A DNA stretch of 35,014 nt. Origin: Hyella patelloides LEGE 07179 (GTDB lineage Bacteria; Cyanobacteriota; Cyanobacteriia; Cyanobacteriales; Xenococcaceae). The stretch is from assembly GCF_900659865.1 (NCBI RefSeq), contig NZ_LR213773.1:29329-64342 (forward strand), read 5' to 3'. How positions within the stretch are numbered: position 1 is the first letter of the stretch; each line of letters starts with the position of its first letter. The translations under genes were made by a program, and so were the position numbers. Of the stretch, positions 16,171-24,649 are shown in pieces. Under the pieces are notes generated by a model. It was not told the DNA's origin. It worked only from the letters and a program-made list of their open reading frames with translations, and ran no database searches.

Positions 16171-16857
16171 GTGGAAGAACAATTAAAAGAGGCTATCTTA
16201 TCTGTATGTAATTACGACAGCAATAGTCTACAAAGACAGAAAAACCTCAATCGTTTACTAATTCTGATTCAACAACTACCAGGGATTTATCGATCGTCTC
16301 ATCAAGACTATCCAGAAGCCTATAACCGCACATTAATCTGGGTAAGTAAGAATATAGATCGCTTTGAGGCTCAAACCGAATCAATACAACAAAGTTTCGT
16401 AATTTGGATTAATGGTTATCTCAAATGGCGTATCCGCGATCTGTATGTGTCTGATAACCGTTACGATCCTCAAAGAGTTTACCCCAGTAGTAACGAAAAG
16501 ACGGGAATTGATTTAATCGAAAACATTAGCGATCCGCGATTTTCCCTTAGTTTATTAGATACCCAAATTGCCGAGATACAAGCAGAAAAAGAAGTTAGGT
16601 TAGGAAATGCGATCGCTGATTATATCAAACAAGACTCCAATAAAAACCTTTCTCAAACTCATCCCCGCAAATATCCTAAATGTAACTGTCAGTGTTTAGC
16701 TATCCGTTTATTGCTACAACAACCACCCGCCAAAATCTCGGAAATAGCTAGAGAATTAAAAGTCAACAATCAGACTCTCTATTCCCATTGGAAACAAAAA
16801 TGTTTACCACTTCTGCAAGAAATAGGAGAAGAGTTAGGAGGTAATGGGCAATCGTGA
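16171..16857 (+). CDS. Sigma-70-like / helix-turn-helix regulatory protein
   Basis: The start is a GTG (16171). An in-frame stop lies two codons upstream and no early ATG exists. The 228-residue product begins with a helical region like sigma region 2 (RTLIWVSKNIDRFEA...FVIWINGYLKWRIRDLY) and ends with a region-4-like helix-turn-helix (PAKISEIARELKVNNQTLYSHWKQKCLPLL). Between them is a Cys-containing stretch, YPKCNCQC, that is unusual and might bind metal. I recall small sigma-like genes of this type preceding DUF1822 genes in cyanobacteria, as here. The last residues (GNGQS) and the stop codon are created by the border of the inserted 214-bp element. Without it the frame would continue seven codons. 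Confidence 0.75.
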   Translation: MEEQLKEAILSVCNYDSNSLQRQKNLNRLLILIQQLPGIYRSSHQDYPEAYNRTLIWVSKNIDRFEAQTESIQQSFVIWINGYLKWRIRDLYVSDNRYDPQRVYPSSNEKTGIDLIENISDPRFSLSLLDTQIAEIQAEKEVRLGNAIADYIKQDSNKNLSQTHPRKYPKCNCQCLAIRLLLQQPPAKISEIARELKVNNQTLYSHWKQKCLPLLQEIGEELGGNGQS

Positions 16858-17067
16858 CAAGTTAAGGGACTATGTTGTTTGTCAACCTGTTCGCAGCTTT
16901 AAGCTTTAAGCTCGCTTGCTTATCGCCTTTGACACAATTTTATTGACTTTAATGTCTTAATAATGGCAATCACTAAATTAAAGTCAAAAATCCATATTTT
17001 GTATTTATAAATTTAAAAAACATTATATGTATTAGTTGACAAATGCCATTATTGTTTAACTTGTCAC
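16854..17067. mobile_element. 214-bp MITE-like element with 33-bp imperfect terminal inverted repeats
   Basis: The ends are perfect 12-bp inverted repeats, GTGACAAGTTAA (16854-16865) and TTAACTTGTCAC (17056-17067). A second inverted pair, TTGTCAAC (16879-16886) and GTTGACAA (17035-17042), sits exactly 25 bases in from each end. Together these give 33-bp termini matching at 25 of 33 positions. Inside, TTGACTTTAAT (16943-16953) and ATTAAAGTCAA (16977-16987) form an 11-bp pair. CAATC on the left and CAATG on the right look like a 5-base target duplication with one change. Removing element and duplication restores an in-phase heptamer tract. Arrays of TGAC/GTCA sites resemble TnsB-binding ends of Tn7-like/CAST transposons. 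There is no transposase inside. Confidence 0.8.
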
Positions 17068-17102
17068 CAATGGGTAATGGGTAATGGACAATGAGTAATG
17101 AG
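17068..17102. repeat. Heptameric repeat (YAATGRG) that was the insertion target
   Basis: Five units, CAATGGG TAATGGG then three variants, follow the element. The matching left part (TAATGGG CAAT) lies at 16842-16852. Confidence 0.85.
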
Positions 17103-17189
17103 TAAGAAACAAAAATAAATAATTAATTAACAACGAGCCACGAACTAATAATTCATAGAATCAAATCAATCACATAAAAACCATTAGCA

Positions 17190-17231
17190 ATGAACAATCA
17201 ACTGTCAACAATTAATAATGAACAATTAACA
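17190..17231. repeat. Heptamer repeat forming the 5' end of the DUF1822 gene
   Basis: The sequence divides into six 7-base units (ATGAACA, ATCAACT, GTCAACA, ATTAATA, ATGAACA, ATTAACA) and begins with the start codon. Confidence 0.7.
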
Positions 17232-18137
17232 ATACTATTAGATAGTAACGCTCATAACTATGCAAAACAATTTGCGAGTCAACAGGCAACAATTGAAAAA
17301 GGAAAACAGGTTTATCTCAATACCTTAGCTGTTTACGCCGTTTATACTTATTTAAAGTGCTTTCCTATCACAACTAATTTAGCTCAGAGTGATTGTTGGA
17401 ATCCTGTTTTGAGAGGTATGTTTAATGTTGCTGATTTAGTATTATCCAATTTGGGCAAACTAGAATGTTGTGGGCTATTACCAGGAGAGGAGGTTATAAC
17501 TATTCCTGCTGAAGTGAGAGATAATCGTTTGGGTTATCTAGTAGTGCTATTGGAAAATGAATTAAAAGAGGCAGCGTTATTAGGCTTTATTCCCAGTAAA
17601 GCAATTAATTATGATACCGAAACAGTTAATATATCCCAAATACAACCTTTAGATCGTCTTTTTGATACTTTAGATTCTGTGCAAAAACAGATAAATCTCC
17701 GTCAACACGGGAGGAAATGGTTGAGTGGTTTGTTTACCCCAGATTGGCAGCCTGTAGAGACTATCATGGCAGGAAGAGTTACTAGAAGTTTGGCGACTAA
17801 TAGTGATGCTGCACTAACTACTATTAGTCGTGGTAAAGCAATTTCTTGGGAGGTGAATAATATAGAAGAAAAAGTAATCTTAATCTTAAAAATAACAGAA
17901 TCTAATTCAGAAGTAGTTGATATTTGTTTGCAACTATATCCCGATCGAGAAAGTAATAATTTGCCCACAAGTTTATCTATAAATATCTTAGATGAAACTG
18001 GAGTAACTTGTTTATCAGCAATAGCAAAAGATAGTGATGATTGGATACAGTTAGAATTTGCTTGTCACCAGGGAGAAGTCTTTAATATAGAGCTTAAATT
18101 AGCAGAAGTAAGTATTATAGAAAAGTTTGTAGTGTAA
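17190..18137 (+). CDS. DUF1822 family protein
   Basis: The 315-residue protein has the DUF1822 core from about residue 15: LTILLDSNAHNYAKQFASQ..., VYLNTLAVYAVYTYLKC, then RGMFNVADLVLSNLGKLECCGLLPGEE and VRDNRLGYLVVLLENELKEAALLGF. The last third is beta-rich and probably forms a separate domain. The function of DUF1822 is not known. The family is, to my knowledge, nearly confined to cyanobacteria and often sits after a sigma-like gene and near CHAT genes. The first 14 codons (MNNQLSTINNEQLT) are heptamer-repeat DNA, so the N-terminal tail is probably not functional and a downstream start cannot be excluded. No Shine-Dalgarno is visible. Confidence 0.88.
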   Translation: MNNQLSTINNEQLTILLDSNAHNYAKQFASQQATIEKGKQVYLNTLAVYAVYTYLKCFPITTNLAQSDCWNPVLRGMFNVADLVLSNLGKLECCGLLPGEEVITIPAEVRDNRLGYLVVLLENELKEAALLGFIPSKAINYDTETVNISQIQPLDRLFDTLDSVQKQINLRQHGRKWLSGLFTPDWQPVETIMAGRVTRSLATNSDAALTTISRGKAISWEVNNIEEKVILILKITESNSEVVDICLQLYPDRESNNLPTSLSINILDETGVTCLSAIAKDSDDWIQLEFACHQGEVFNIELKLAEVSIIEKFVV

Positions 18138-18196
18138 TCTGAATTCTGCAAACTTGTAATAAAAATTATTTTAGTTGTTTTAGGCGATCGCTTATA

Positions 18197-18880
18197 ATGA
18201 ACAATCAACTTGCTTTAATGCAATTAGCTGATTCTTTTTTTCCTTCTGGTTCTTTTACTCTATCTCATGGTTTAGAATATTTAGTTCAAACTAAGCAAAT
18301 TAAAACAGTAGTAGAATTACAAAATTTTTTACAAATTCTGTTACTTAACAAAATTGGCTCTTGTGATTTAGTCGCTTTAATTCATGGTTATCGAGGTAGT
18401 CAACAAAATAATTGGCAACTTATTCAAAATGCAGATCGTCAATTATTTAGTCAAACTCTTATCGAGAAAAATCGTCAAACTCAGCAGAAAAGTGGTCGAG
18501 CCTTACTTATGGTAGCTCAAGAAACATGGCAAGATAAAAAACTAGAACAACTACAACAAAAAATAGCAGCAAAACAATTTTATTGTCTTCATCCCATTGT
18601 ATTTGCTGTAGTAGCGGAAATTGCAGGAATTAACGAACAAAATACCGCTTTAGCTTTTCTCCATAACTTGATTACTGGTTTACTCGGTGCTGCTATTCGT
18701 TTAGGGGTTATTGGTCATATTCAAGCACAAAAAACCTTGCTCTTTTTAACCTCGGATATTACCACAACTTACCAGCAAGCGAAAACTCTCAAATTATCAG
18801 AAATATGGAGTTGTACACCTACAATTGATTTAGCTCAAATGCAACATCAAAAACTTCAAACAAGACTGTTTGCTAGTTAA
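18197..18880 (+). CDS. ureF: Urease accessory protein UreF
   Basis: The 227-residue protein matches UreF along its length: [21 protein letters not shown] at the N-terminus, [37 protein letters not shown] and [21 protein letters not shown]. UreF works with UreD and UreG to deliver nickel to urease, acting as gatekeeper of the UreG GTPase. No other urease gene is in the window. Cyanobacterial ure genes are often scattered, so this need not be a remnant. It lies 59 bases after the DUF1822 gene. The start codon region again reads ATGAACAATCAACT. Confidence 0.95.
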   Translation: MNNQLALMQLADSFFPSGSFTLSHGLEYLVQTKQIKTVVELQNFLQILLLNKIGSCDLVALIHGYRGSQQNNWQLIQNADRQLFSQTLIEKNRQTQQKSGRALLMVAQETWQDKKLEQLQQKIAAKQFYCLHPIVFAVVAEIAGINEQNTALAFLHNLITGLLGAAIRLGVIGHIQAQKTLLFLTSDITTTYQQAKTLKLSEIWSCTPTIDLAQMQHQKLQTRLFAS

Positions 18881-19000
18881 AAAACGTAAAAAAATATTTA
18901 TTTTCGATACACTATTTTGAGTAATAGTTTTTTATATGATAACTATTTTTAAAATCTTATTAAAAATCTGTAAACCAATATACAAATTGGGAGCGATAAT

Positions 19001-20662
19001 ATGCTTAAAGATAAACCAGTAAACTCAAACTTTACTATCTGGAAACTACCTTTACTAACCTCAGCGTTGTATTTTGCAGTTATAGGCGGAATTTTTAGCG
19101 TATCTCCCGCTACATCTCGAAATATTTCTCGACAATATCTCGCACAAGCTGAAACTGAAGAAACAACTATTCCCACTGATACTGAAGCAGCCATTCCCGA
19201 AGAGTCTATAGTAGAAGAAGAAGAAGTTGCAGAAACAGAACCAGATAATTCTCTAGAAATAGCTATCATCAGTGAGCTTAACCGAGTTAGAACCAACCCT
19301 CAAGGCTATGCTGACTGGTTAGACTCTCAAAAGCAATATTATCAAGGAATGTTTCTGAAATTGCCAGGAGAGCAACCCATTAGAACTAATCGGGGACTTC
19401 GCAGCTTAGAAGAAGCTATTATCTTCCTCCGTCAACAAAATGAACTTTCTGCGTTATCTCCTTCTACAGAATTAACCTCTACAGCACAAGAACAAATTGC
19501 TGCTATCACCAGTAATCAGAAAGTAAATAATCGCAATAATCTTGTTTATGGCAAAGTAACTCCCGAAGCCATTGTAATGCAATTAGTTGTAGACGATGGT
19601 TTTCCCGATCGCCGTCATAGACGAGCTATTTTTAGTCAAAGTCTCCAAGACACGGGTATTGCTTGTAGTGAAATACCTATCTATAATAACGTATGCGCGA
19701 TCGCATTTTATCCTGAAGACACTACCGAAATTGCTCAAACACCAACAGAAACGACTCCTACAACTACTACAAAACCAGAAAATCAACCCGAAACATCAGC
19801 AACTGAAAATAGCAATCAACTCCCCACACCACCAAATACTAATACTCCAATAGCATCAGAATCGACAGCTACAGAAACTGTAGAAACCACAAACAATAAT
19901 CAAACAACTTCTACTACAGAATCAGAAGTAATCGTTCCTACCCAAACACCCTCAGAAACTAACGCCGAAACAACAGAATCAGAAGTAATCGTTTCTACAA
20001 ACACAGAAAGCAACAATTCAACAAACCCCACTGTAGAATCAGAAGCATCATCAGAGGTTAACAGCGATCATACTTCTACATCAGAATCAGAAGTTACAGT
20101 GACTACCGAAACCGAAAGTGACAACTCAACAAATCCCACTGTAGAATCAGAAACCTTATCAGAATCAGAAGCTACAGTAACTACCGAAACCGAAAGTAAC
20201 AGTCCGACAACTCCCAATATAGAATCAGAAGTTGTACCCACCCCAGAAAATTCAGCAGAAAATAATTCCTCAACAACAGAATCAGAAATAGCAACTAGCA
20301 ACGAATCCGCAACAGAATCAGAAATTGCTACTAATTCTCAAATTCCTGAAATAGTAGAAGAAGGAATTCTCGAAGAAGGCGATGAAATTATTCCTAATGA
20401 CGGTAGTTTTTATGATTCTTATCCCCTCGAAGGTTCAGCAGGAGACTCTTTTACTATCACCCTAGAAAGCCAAGATTTTGATACTTTTTTAGCCATAATG
20501 GATCAAAATGGTAATATCGTAGAGCAAAATGACGATCTCAACGAAGAAGAAAGCAACTCTCGTCTAGAAATTACCCTACCTGACAATGGAACTTATAGCG
20601 TGATTGTTAACGCTTACGATCGAGGAGGAAAAGGAAGATATGTACTTAAAGTAAGTCGTTAG
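19001..20662 (+). CDS. Secreted CAP/SCP-like protein with long T/S/E/N-rich linker and C-terminal PPC-like domain
   Basis: The 553-residue protein has an N-terminal signal or anchor (about 17-40, LPLLTSALYFAVIGGIFSV) and an acidic spacer. A CAP-like domain follows at about 85-245, starting ISELNRVRTNPQGYADWL and containing a DDGFPDRRHRRAIFSQSL segment. A low-complexity linker of about 190 residues (about 250-445) has repeated TESEV and TETES units. A beta-sandwich of PPC type closes the protein (FYDSYPLEGSAGDSFTITLESQDFDTFLAI...GTYSVIVNAYDRGGKGRYVLKV). CAP proteins in bacteria are extracellular, with poorly known roles. Linker repeats are also repeats at DNA level, so copy number may vary. 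A GGGAG Shine-Dalgarno lies 7 bases before the ATG. Confidence 0.9.
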   Translation: MLKDKPVNSNFTIWKLPLLTSALYFAVIGGIFSVSPATSRNISRQYLAQAETEETTIPTDTEAAIPEESIVEEEEVAETEPDNSLEIAIISELNRVRTNPQGYADWLDSQKQYYQGMFLKLPGEQPIRTNRGLRSLEEAIIFLRQQNELSALSPSTELTSTAQEQIAAITSNQKVNNRNNLVYGKVTPEAIVMQLVVDDGFPDRRHRRAIFSQSLQDTGIACSEIPIYNNVCAIAFYPEDTTEIAQTPTETTPTTTTKPENQPETSATENSNQLPTPPNTNTPIASESTATETVETTNNNQTTSTTESEVIVPTQTPSETNAETTESEVIVSTNTESNNSTNPTVESEASSEVNSDHTSTSESEVTVTTETESDNSTNPTVESETLSESEATVTTETESNSPTTPNIESEVVPTPENSAENNSSTTESEIATSNESATESEIATNSQIPEIVEEGILEEGDEIIPNDGSFYDSYPLEGSAGDSFTITLESQDFDTFLAIMDQNGNIVEQNDDLNEEESNSRLEITLPDNGTYSVIVNAYDRGGKGRYVLKVSR

Positions 20663-20666
20663 GTAG

Positions 20667-20694
20667 GGTGTTGTTAGCGTAAGCGTAACGCACC
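20667..20694. repeat. Dispersed palindrome just past the CAP gene; possible terminator
   Basis: GGTG...CACC arms enclose GTTA/TAAC and GC/GC steps with small bulges. It begins 5 bases after the stop codon. It resembles the GGTGCGTTACGC-type repeat I recall as widespread in cyanobacteria and lies between convergent genes. Confidence 0.5.
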
Positions 20695-20825
20695 GATATT
20701 TTAATTTGGGATTTTATTAAATTCTCATTCCTTAGTAATTTATTGATTACAGCCGTATAATTATAAATTAAATCATAGTTTGCGATCGCAATACAACTTC
20801 TCTCACGAATAATCTTGGTGAACTA

Positions 20826-21146
20826 CTATTTACTAATAAAGTGAATAGCTAACCAAATACAAGGAGGTTCAAAAGTAGTGTATTCTACGCGATGTTTTTG
20901 ATGAGCAGGAATTAACACATAGTCTCCTGGTGTTAGCTGGATTTGTGAACCATCACCATAAACTAAAGAAGCCTCTCCTTGTAACAGGATTACCCACTCA
21001 TCTCTATCTTGGTCATACCATTCCCCTAATGGTGTAACCTGACCAGTAGACACAATACGTTCAATCAAAACATTGTCAGTAGATATCAAGGCTTCCCATA
21101 ACTCTCGATTGGGAAGAGACGAGGGTATACTAAAAATATTAGCCAT
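20826..21146 (-). CDS. Small cupin-domain protein
   Basis: The 106-residue protein is a single cupin. Motif 1 is degenerate (TPLGEWYDQDRDEWVILLQGEASL) and motif 2 is GDYVLIPAHQKHRV. The HRV histidine, the DE pair and the W-V-I strand fit the family of small one-domain cupins near PF07883. The metal-site histidines of motif 1 appear replaced by Y/D residues, so the enzyme or binding activity is uncertain. It starts 34 bases downstream of the YbjN-like gene on the same strand and is probably co-transcribed with it. It is convergent with the CAP-protein gene. Confidence 0.88.
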   Translation of the reverse strand: MANIFSIPSSLPNRELWEALISTDNVLIERIVSTGQVTPLGEWYDQDRDEWVILLQGEASLVYGDGSQIQLTPGDYVLIPAHQKHRVEYTTFEPPCIWLAIHFISK

Positions 21147-21180
21147 CTTTTATTTATTACTGGTTAAACAAAAAAGAGGA

Positions 21181-21762
21181 TTAAAGTTCGCTAAGATAGC
21201 GACCAAAAAAAGCTTGATAGTCAGAATGAAGTACAAAGAAACTTTTAATTCGGCTTTCAGTTACACCACCTGTCACAGTTAAATTGGTTTCTAGAACAAC
21301 TAATTCATCATTTTTTGTAGTTGTGTAAAGATAAGCAAACGAATATCTTAAACTTTTGTTCCAATCATTAATAGCTTCTAATGTGGTTTTTTCATCTTGA
21401 GGATAATAGGAAAAAAGAGACATTCCTTTGCCATTAGAAGCGATAAACACCGAACATGGTCTACCCTGCATCAAAAAATTTAAAGAATTATTGTTATTTC
21501 TAGTTACGTCTATATAACCTAGTTCTTTTAAATATCTCTCTACTTCATCAATAGTTAAAAGATCGACAATTTGATTGTCGCGGGAATCATTAGGAGCAGA
21601 GTTGTCTTCATTGACAGCAGATTCTTCCTGACATCTACTATTGAGAGGAAATTTTTCACAAAAAGCATCATCAGCAGTTTGAGCATTTATAGGGAAGCTT
21701 ATTAAGGGCAACGATAATAATAATAAAATCAAGCTCAAGTTGTTCATCATAATTTTCGGCAA
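21181..21762 (-). CDS. Secreted YbjN-domain protein
   Basis: The 193-residue protein begins with a clear signal peptide (LSLILLLLSLPLISFPINAQ). The start could be the first Met or the Met at position 5 or 6, just before NNLSL. A short linker with two Cys (FCEKFPLNSRC) follows. The mature part matches YbjN: LTIDEVERYLKELGYIDV, then FLMQGRPCSVFI, WNKSLRYSFAYL and DELVVLETNLTVTGGVTESRIKSFF. YbjN domains resemble type III secretion chaperones and sensory proteins, but exported versions have no established role. It precedes the cupin gene on the same strand. Confidence 0.85.
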   Translation of the reverse strand: MPKIMMNNLSLILLLLSLPLISFPINAQTADDAFCEKFPLNSRCQEESAVNEDNSAPNDSRDNQIVDLLTIDEVERYLKELGYIDVTRNNNNSLNFLMQGRPCSVFIASNGKGMSLFSYYPQDEKTTLEAINDWNKSLRYSFAYLYTTTKNDELVVLETNLTVTGGVTESRIKSFFVLHSDYQAFFGRYLSEL

Positions 21763-21883
21763 ATTTAGACTGTTCTATCAATAACTATAAAATATTAAAT
21801 AGTACCTTTTGACTATGATGATTTTTATAGCAAGACAGTTGAATTGTTGTGATCGCCACTAGCCACTAATTAACAACTACTAA

Positions 21884-22438
21884 TTAGTAACTAAATATTG
21901 CTTCCTCTACTTCTTTAATTGCTTGTTCCAAGTCATGATTAATAATTTGAAACTCAAATTCATCTTTGGCTGCAATTTCTTCTTTTGCTCTGGCTAAACG
22001 CTTTTCTATAGCTAATTCGGGGTCTTTACCGCGTTTTCTTATTCTAGCTTCTAATTCTGCCAAAGAAGGGGGTAAAATAAGAATGCGCCGAGCATCAGGA
22101 AAGCATTGCGCGATCGCTCTTGCTCCTAATAATTCAATTTCTAGTATTATTGATTTGCCTTGCTCTAAAACTTCTTTGACTTTAGTTTTGGGTGTACCGT
22201 AATAATTGCCAGCATACTCCGCCCATTCTAAAAATTCTGTTTTTGCGATCGCAGTTTTAAATTCATCCTGGCTGGTATAGTAGTAGTCTATGCCCTCTAT
22301 TTCACCAAGACGGGGATTTCTGGTAGTGGTAGAAACAGAAAGACAGAGTTCGGGATGACGTTGCAATAGAGAGCGAACTATTGTACCTTTCCCTACCCCG
22401 CTAGGGCCAGTAATCACAATTAATTTTCCTTGTGCCAT
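21884..22438 (-). CDS. gmk: Guanylate kinase
   Basis: The 184-residue protein has the guanylate kinase P-loop GPSGVGKGTIV near the N-terminus, the GMP-binding segment VSTTTRNPRLGEIEGIDYYY, EFLEWAEYAGNYYGTP, ILEIELLGARAI (Walker B/Asp region with E in place of the usual D), and the lid RIRKRGKDPE...RLARAKEEI. It phosphorylates GMP to GDP and is essential for guanine nucleotide supply. It begins 20 bases after the remA stop, in the same operon. The DNA just downstream contains degenerate heptamer repeats (about 21855-21895) that overlap its stop codon. Confidence 0.97.
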   Translation of the reverse strand: MAQGKLIVITGPSGVGKGTIVRSLLQRHPELCLSVSTTTRNPRLGEIEGIDYYYTSQDEFKTAIAKTEFLEWAEYAGNYYGTPKTKVKEVLEQGKSIILEIELLGARAIAQCFPDARRILILPPSLAELEARIRKRGKDPELAIEKRLARAKEEIAAKDEFEFQIINHDLEQAIKEVEEAIFSY

Positions 22439-22458
22439 GAAGTTGGAAGTAAGAATTG

Positions 22459-22713
22459 CTAGCTACCTTCTTTGTTTATCACAAAACGGTGAGCAACGGT
22501 TTCTGGCTGAATAGCGGATAATACTATATGGGAAGAGTCGGTAATAATTACTGCTCTAGTCCGACGACCATAAGTCGCATCTACTAGCTGTCCTCTGTCT
22601 CTAGCTTCTGTAATCAGCCTTTTAATAGGTGCTGACTCTGGGCTAACTATAGCAATAATGCGGTTAGCCGAAACAATATTACCAAAACCGATATTAATTA
22701 ACTGAATATCCAT
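22459..22713 (-). CDS. remA: RemA/DUF370 family DNA-binding regulator
   Basis: I choose the ATG at 22713, giving 84 residues ([19 protein letters not shown]). A longer frame from further upstream adds a hydrophobic stretch foreign to the family. Conserved segments are [43 protein letters not shown] and [13 protein letters not shown]. In Bacillus, RemA is a ring-forming DNA-binding activator of matrix and osmoprotection genes. Cyanobacterial homologues are conserved but less studied. The remA-gmk order is also seen in Bacillus, which supports both assignments. Confidence 0.94.
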   Translation of the reverse strand: MDIQLINIGFGNIVSANRIIAIVSPESAPIKRLITEARDRGQLVDATYGRRTRAVIITDSSHIVLSAIQPETVAHRFVINKEGS

Positions 22714-22903
22714 GAGTATTGAACTGCCGTTAGATGTGATTAAGGCATAAAGAAAATATAATCCTAATGTTATAGGCAAAAATCTTGCATTACAACCCAA
22801 AAAGTGATGAAAAACTGATTTTTACGGAAATTTTAGCTTTTTTTTTAGCTTTTTCTCGATGCACTAGCTTAATTTATTTTTATTTTTGTATTTAAGAATT
22901 CCT

Positions 22904-24649
22904 ATGCAAGCTTTTGATTACACTACTTTAGTCGCTGTTAGAGAAGATATTGCCAGAAATTGGCTACCATCTCGTATTGAACAAGTATATCAGCGCGATC
23001 GTTATACGATCTATTTATCTTTACGAACGATTAAAAAACGAGGTTGGTTAGGTATTTGTTGGCATCCTGAAGCTGCGAGAGTATGTATCAGTGAGCCACC
23101 GCCCAAAATTCCCGATACTTTTACCTTTAGTGACCAATTGCGCCATCAATTTAAAGGATTAGCTCTCACTGCTATCGAGATTATTGCGCCTTGGGAGAGA
23201 GTCTTAGATTTACAATTTGCCAAACGCCCTGGAGATGATGTGTTATGGCATCTTTATGTAGAGGTTATGGGCAAATATAGCAATGTCATTTTAACTGATG
23301 CCAAGCAGCAAATTATCGCTCCTGCTAAGCAAATTAGTAGTAGCCAATCCAGTGTACGTCCCATTCAAACAGGACAACCTTACGAAGTACCACCACCACT
23401 AACAGGAACATTACCTAAATTAGAAGAAGAGCAAGAAAGATGGCAATCTAGAGTTAGTTTAATCCCTGGAAAATTGCAACGTCAATTAATGAATTCCTAT
23501 CGAGGGATTAGTCCTAAAGTTACCCAAGAAATTATTACCTTAGCTGGGGTTACTCCTCAACAATCCACAGAAACTCTACAACAAATAGATTGGGATAACT
23601 TATATCTTGCTTGGCAAAAATGGCTAAAAATGCAAGCAACCTGTGAATTTTATCCAGGGAAAACCGCTCAAGGATATACTATCTTAGGCTTTGTGGAAAA
23701 TCATCCTGTAGATAACTTACAGCAACTAATAGATCGCTACTATATCAATAACTTAAATCAACAGCAATTCAAGCAATTACATCATCAACTACTACAAAAA
23801 ATTAGTAGTATCTTAAAAAAAAGCGATCGTAAAGCAGAGACATTTCGGAATCGCTTACAAGAATCAACCGAAGCAGAAAGCTATCGCCAACAAGCAGATT
23901 TATTGATGGCACATTTGCATTTAATTAAGCCAGGAATCAAGTCTATTGAATTAAATGACTTTGCCACAGGAGAGCCAGTAAACATTAAGCTAAATCCAGA
24001 AAAAAATGCCGTCCAAAACGCCCAAGCTCTTTATAAAAATCATCAAAAATTAAAACGAGCTAAAAATGCAGTAATACCTCTTTTAAATGAAGTAGAAACC
24101 GAAATAAATTATCTGCAACAAGTTAAAACAGCCCTCACTCAACTAGATAACTATTATAATCCCGAAGACTTAGAAACCTTAGCAGAAATTAGAGAAGAAC
24201 TAATAGAACAAGAGTATCTTAAAAGCGATAGAGCTGTTTCTAAAAACAAAGATGATTCTCAACCCCATCAATTCACCACACCATCGGGATATCAGCTTTT
24301 AGTAGGCAGAAATAACCGCCAAAATGACCGCTTAACCTTTCGTACAGCCAATGATTATGACATCTGGTTTCATACTCAAGAAATCCCAGGAAGTCATGTT
24401 TTATTACGTCTCGAACCTGGAAAAGTAGCCCAAGAAGCCGATATGAAATTTGCAGCTAACATTACTGCTTACTATTCCCAAGCTAGAGAAAGCGATGTTG
24501 TTCCAGTAATTTATACTAAACCCAAGCACGTTTATAAACCTAAAGGCGCAAAACCAGGAATGGCAATTTATAAACAAGAAACAGTCATTTGGGGTAAACC
24601 GCAAGCTATAAGAAATGAGGAACGAAAAACAAACAAAGAGGAAAATTAA
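22904..24649 (+). CDS. rqcH: RqcH / Rqc2-type NFACT protein (ribosome-associated quality control)
   Basis: From the ATG at 22904 the product has 581 residues. A TTG at 22886 would add six residues with no support. NFACT-N covers about 1-200 (MQAFDYTTLVAVREDI..., KYSNVILTD), followed by a helix-hairpin-helix region, a long coiled-coil (about 285-430) and the NFACT-R domain with YDIWFHTQEIPGSHVLLR. In Bacillus this protein (formerly fibronectin-binding protein, YloA) binds stalled 50S subunits and adds C-terminal alanine tails that mark nascent chains for degradation. It is divergent from remA-gmk. In Bacillus the yloA gene lies near the same pair, so this looks like an ancient neighbourhood. 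Confidence 0.95.
   Translation: MQAFDYTTLVAVREDIARNWLPSRIEQVYQRDRYTIYLSLRTIKKRGWLGICWHPEAARVCISEPPPKIPDTFTFSDQLRHQFKGLALTAIEIIAPWERVLDLQFAKRPGDDVLWHLYVEVMGKYSNVILTDAKQQIIAPAKQISSSQSSVRPIQTGQPYEVPPPLTGTLPKLEEEQERWQSRVSLIPGKLQRQLMNSYRGISPKVTQEIITLAGVTPQQSTETLQQIDWDNLYLAWQKWLKMQATCEFYPGKTAQGYTILGFVENHPVDNLQQLIDRYYINNLNQQQFKQLHHQLLQKISSILKKSDRKAETFRNRLQESTEAESYRQQADLLMAHLHLIKPGIKSIELNDFATGEPVNIKLNPEKNAVQNAQALYKNHQKLKRAKNAVIPLLNEVETEINYLQQVKTALTQLDNYYNPEDLETLAEIREELIEQEYLKSDRAVSKNKDDSQPHQFTTPSGYQLLVGRNNRQNDRLTFRTANDYDIWFHTQEIPGSHVLLRLEPGKVAQEADMKFAANITAYYSQARESDVVPVIYTKPKHVYKPKGAKPGMAIYKQETVIWGKPQAIRNEERKTNKEEN

Noticed and set aside
21855-21895. Heptamer array at the end of gmk
   Set aside because: Only degenerate units (GCCACTA twice, then variants); too weak to list separately.
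22714-22800. Longer N-terminus for RemA
   Set aside because: It would add a hydrophobic extension absent from the RemA/DUF370 family; [12 protein letters not shown] is the family start.
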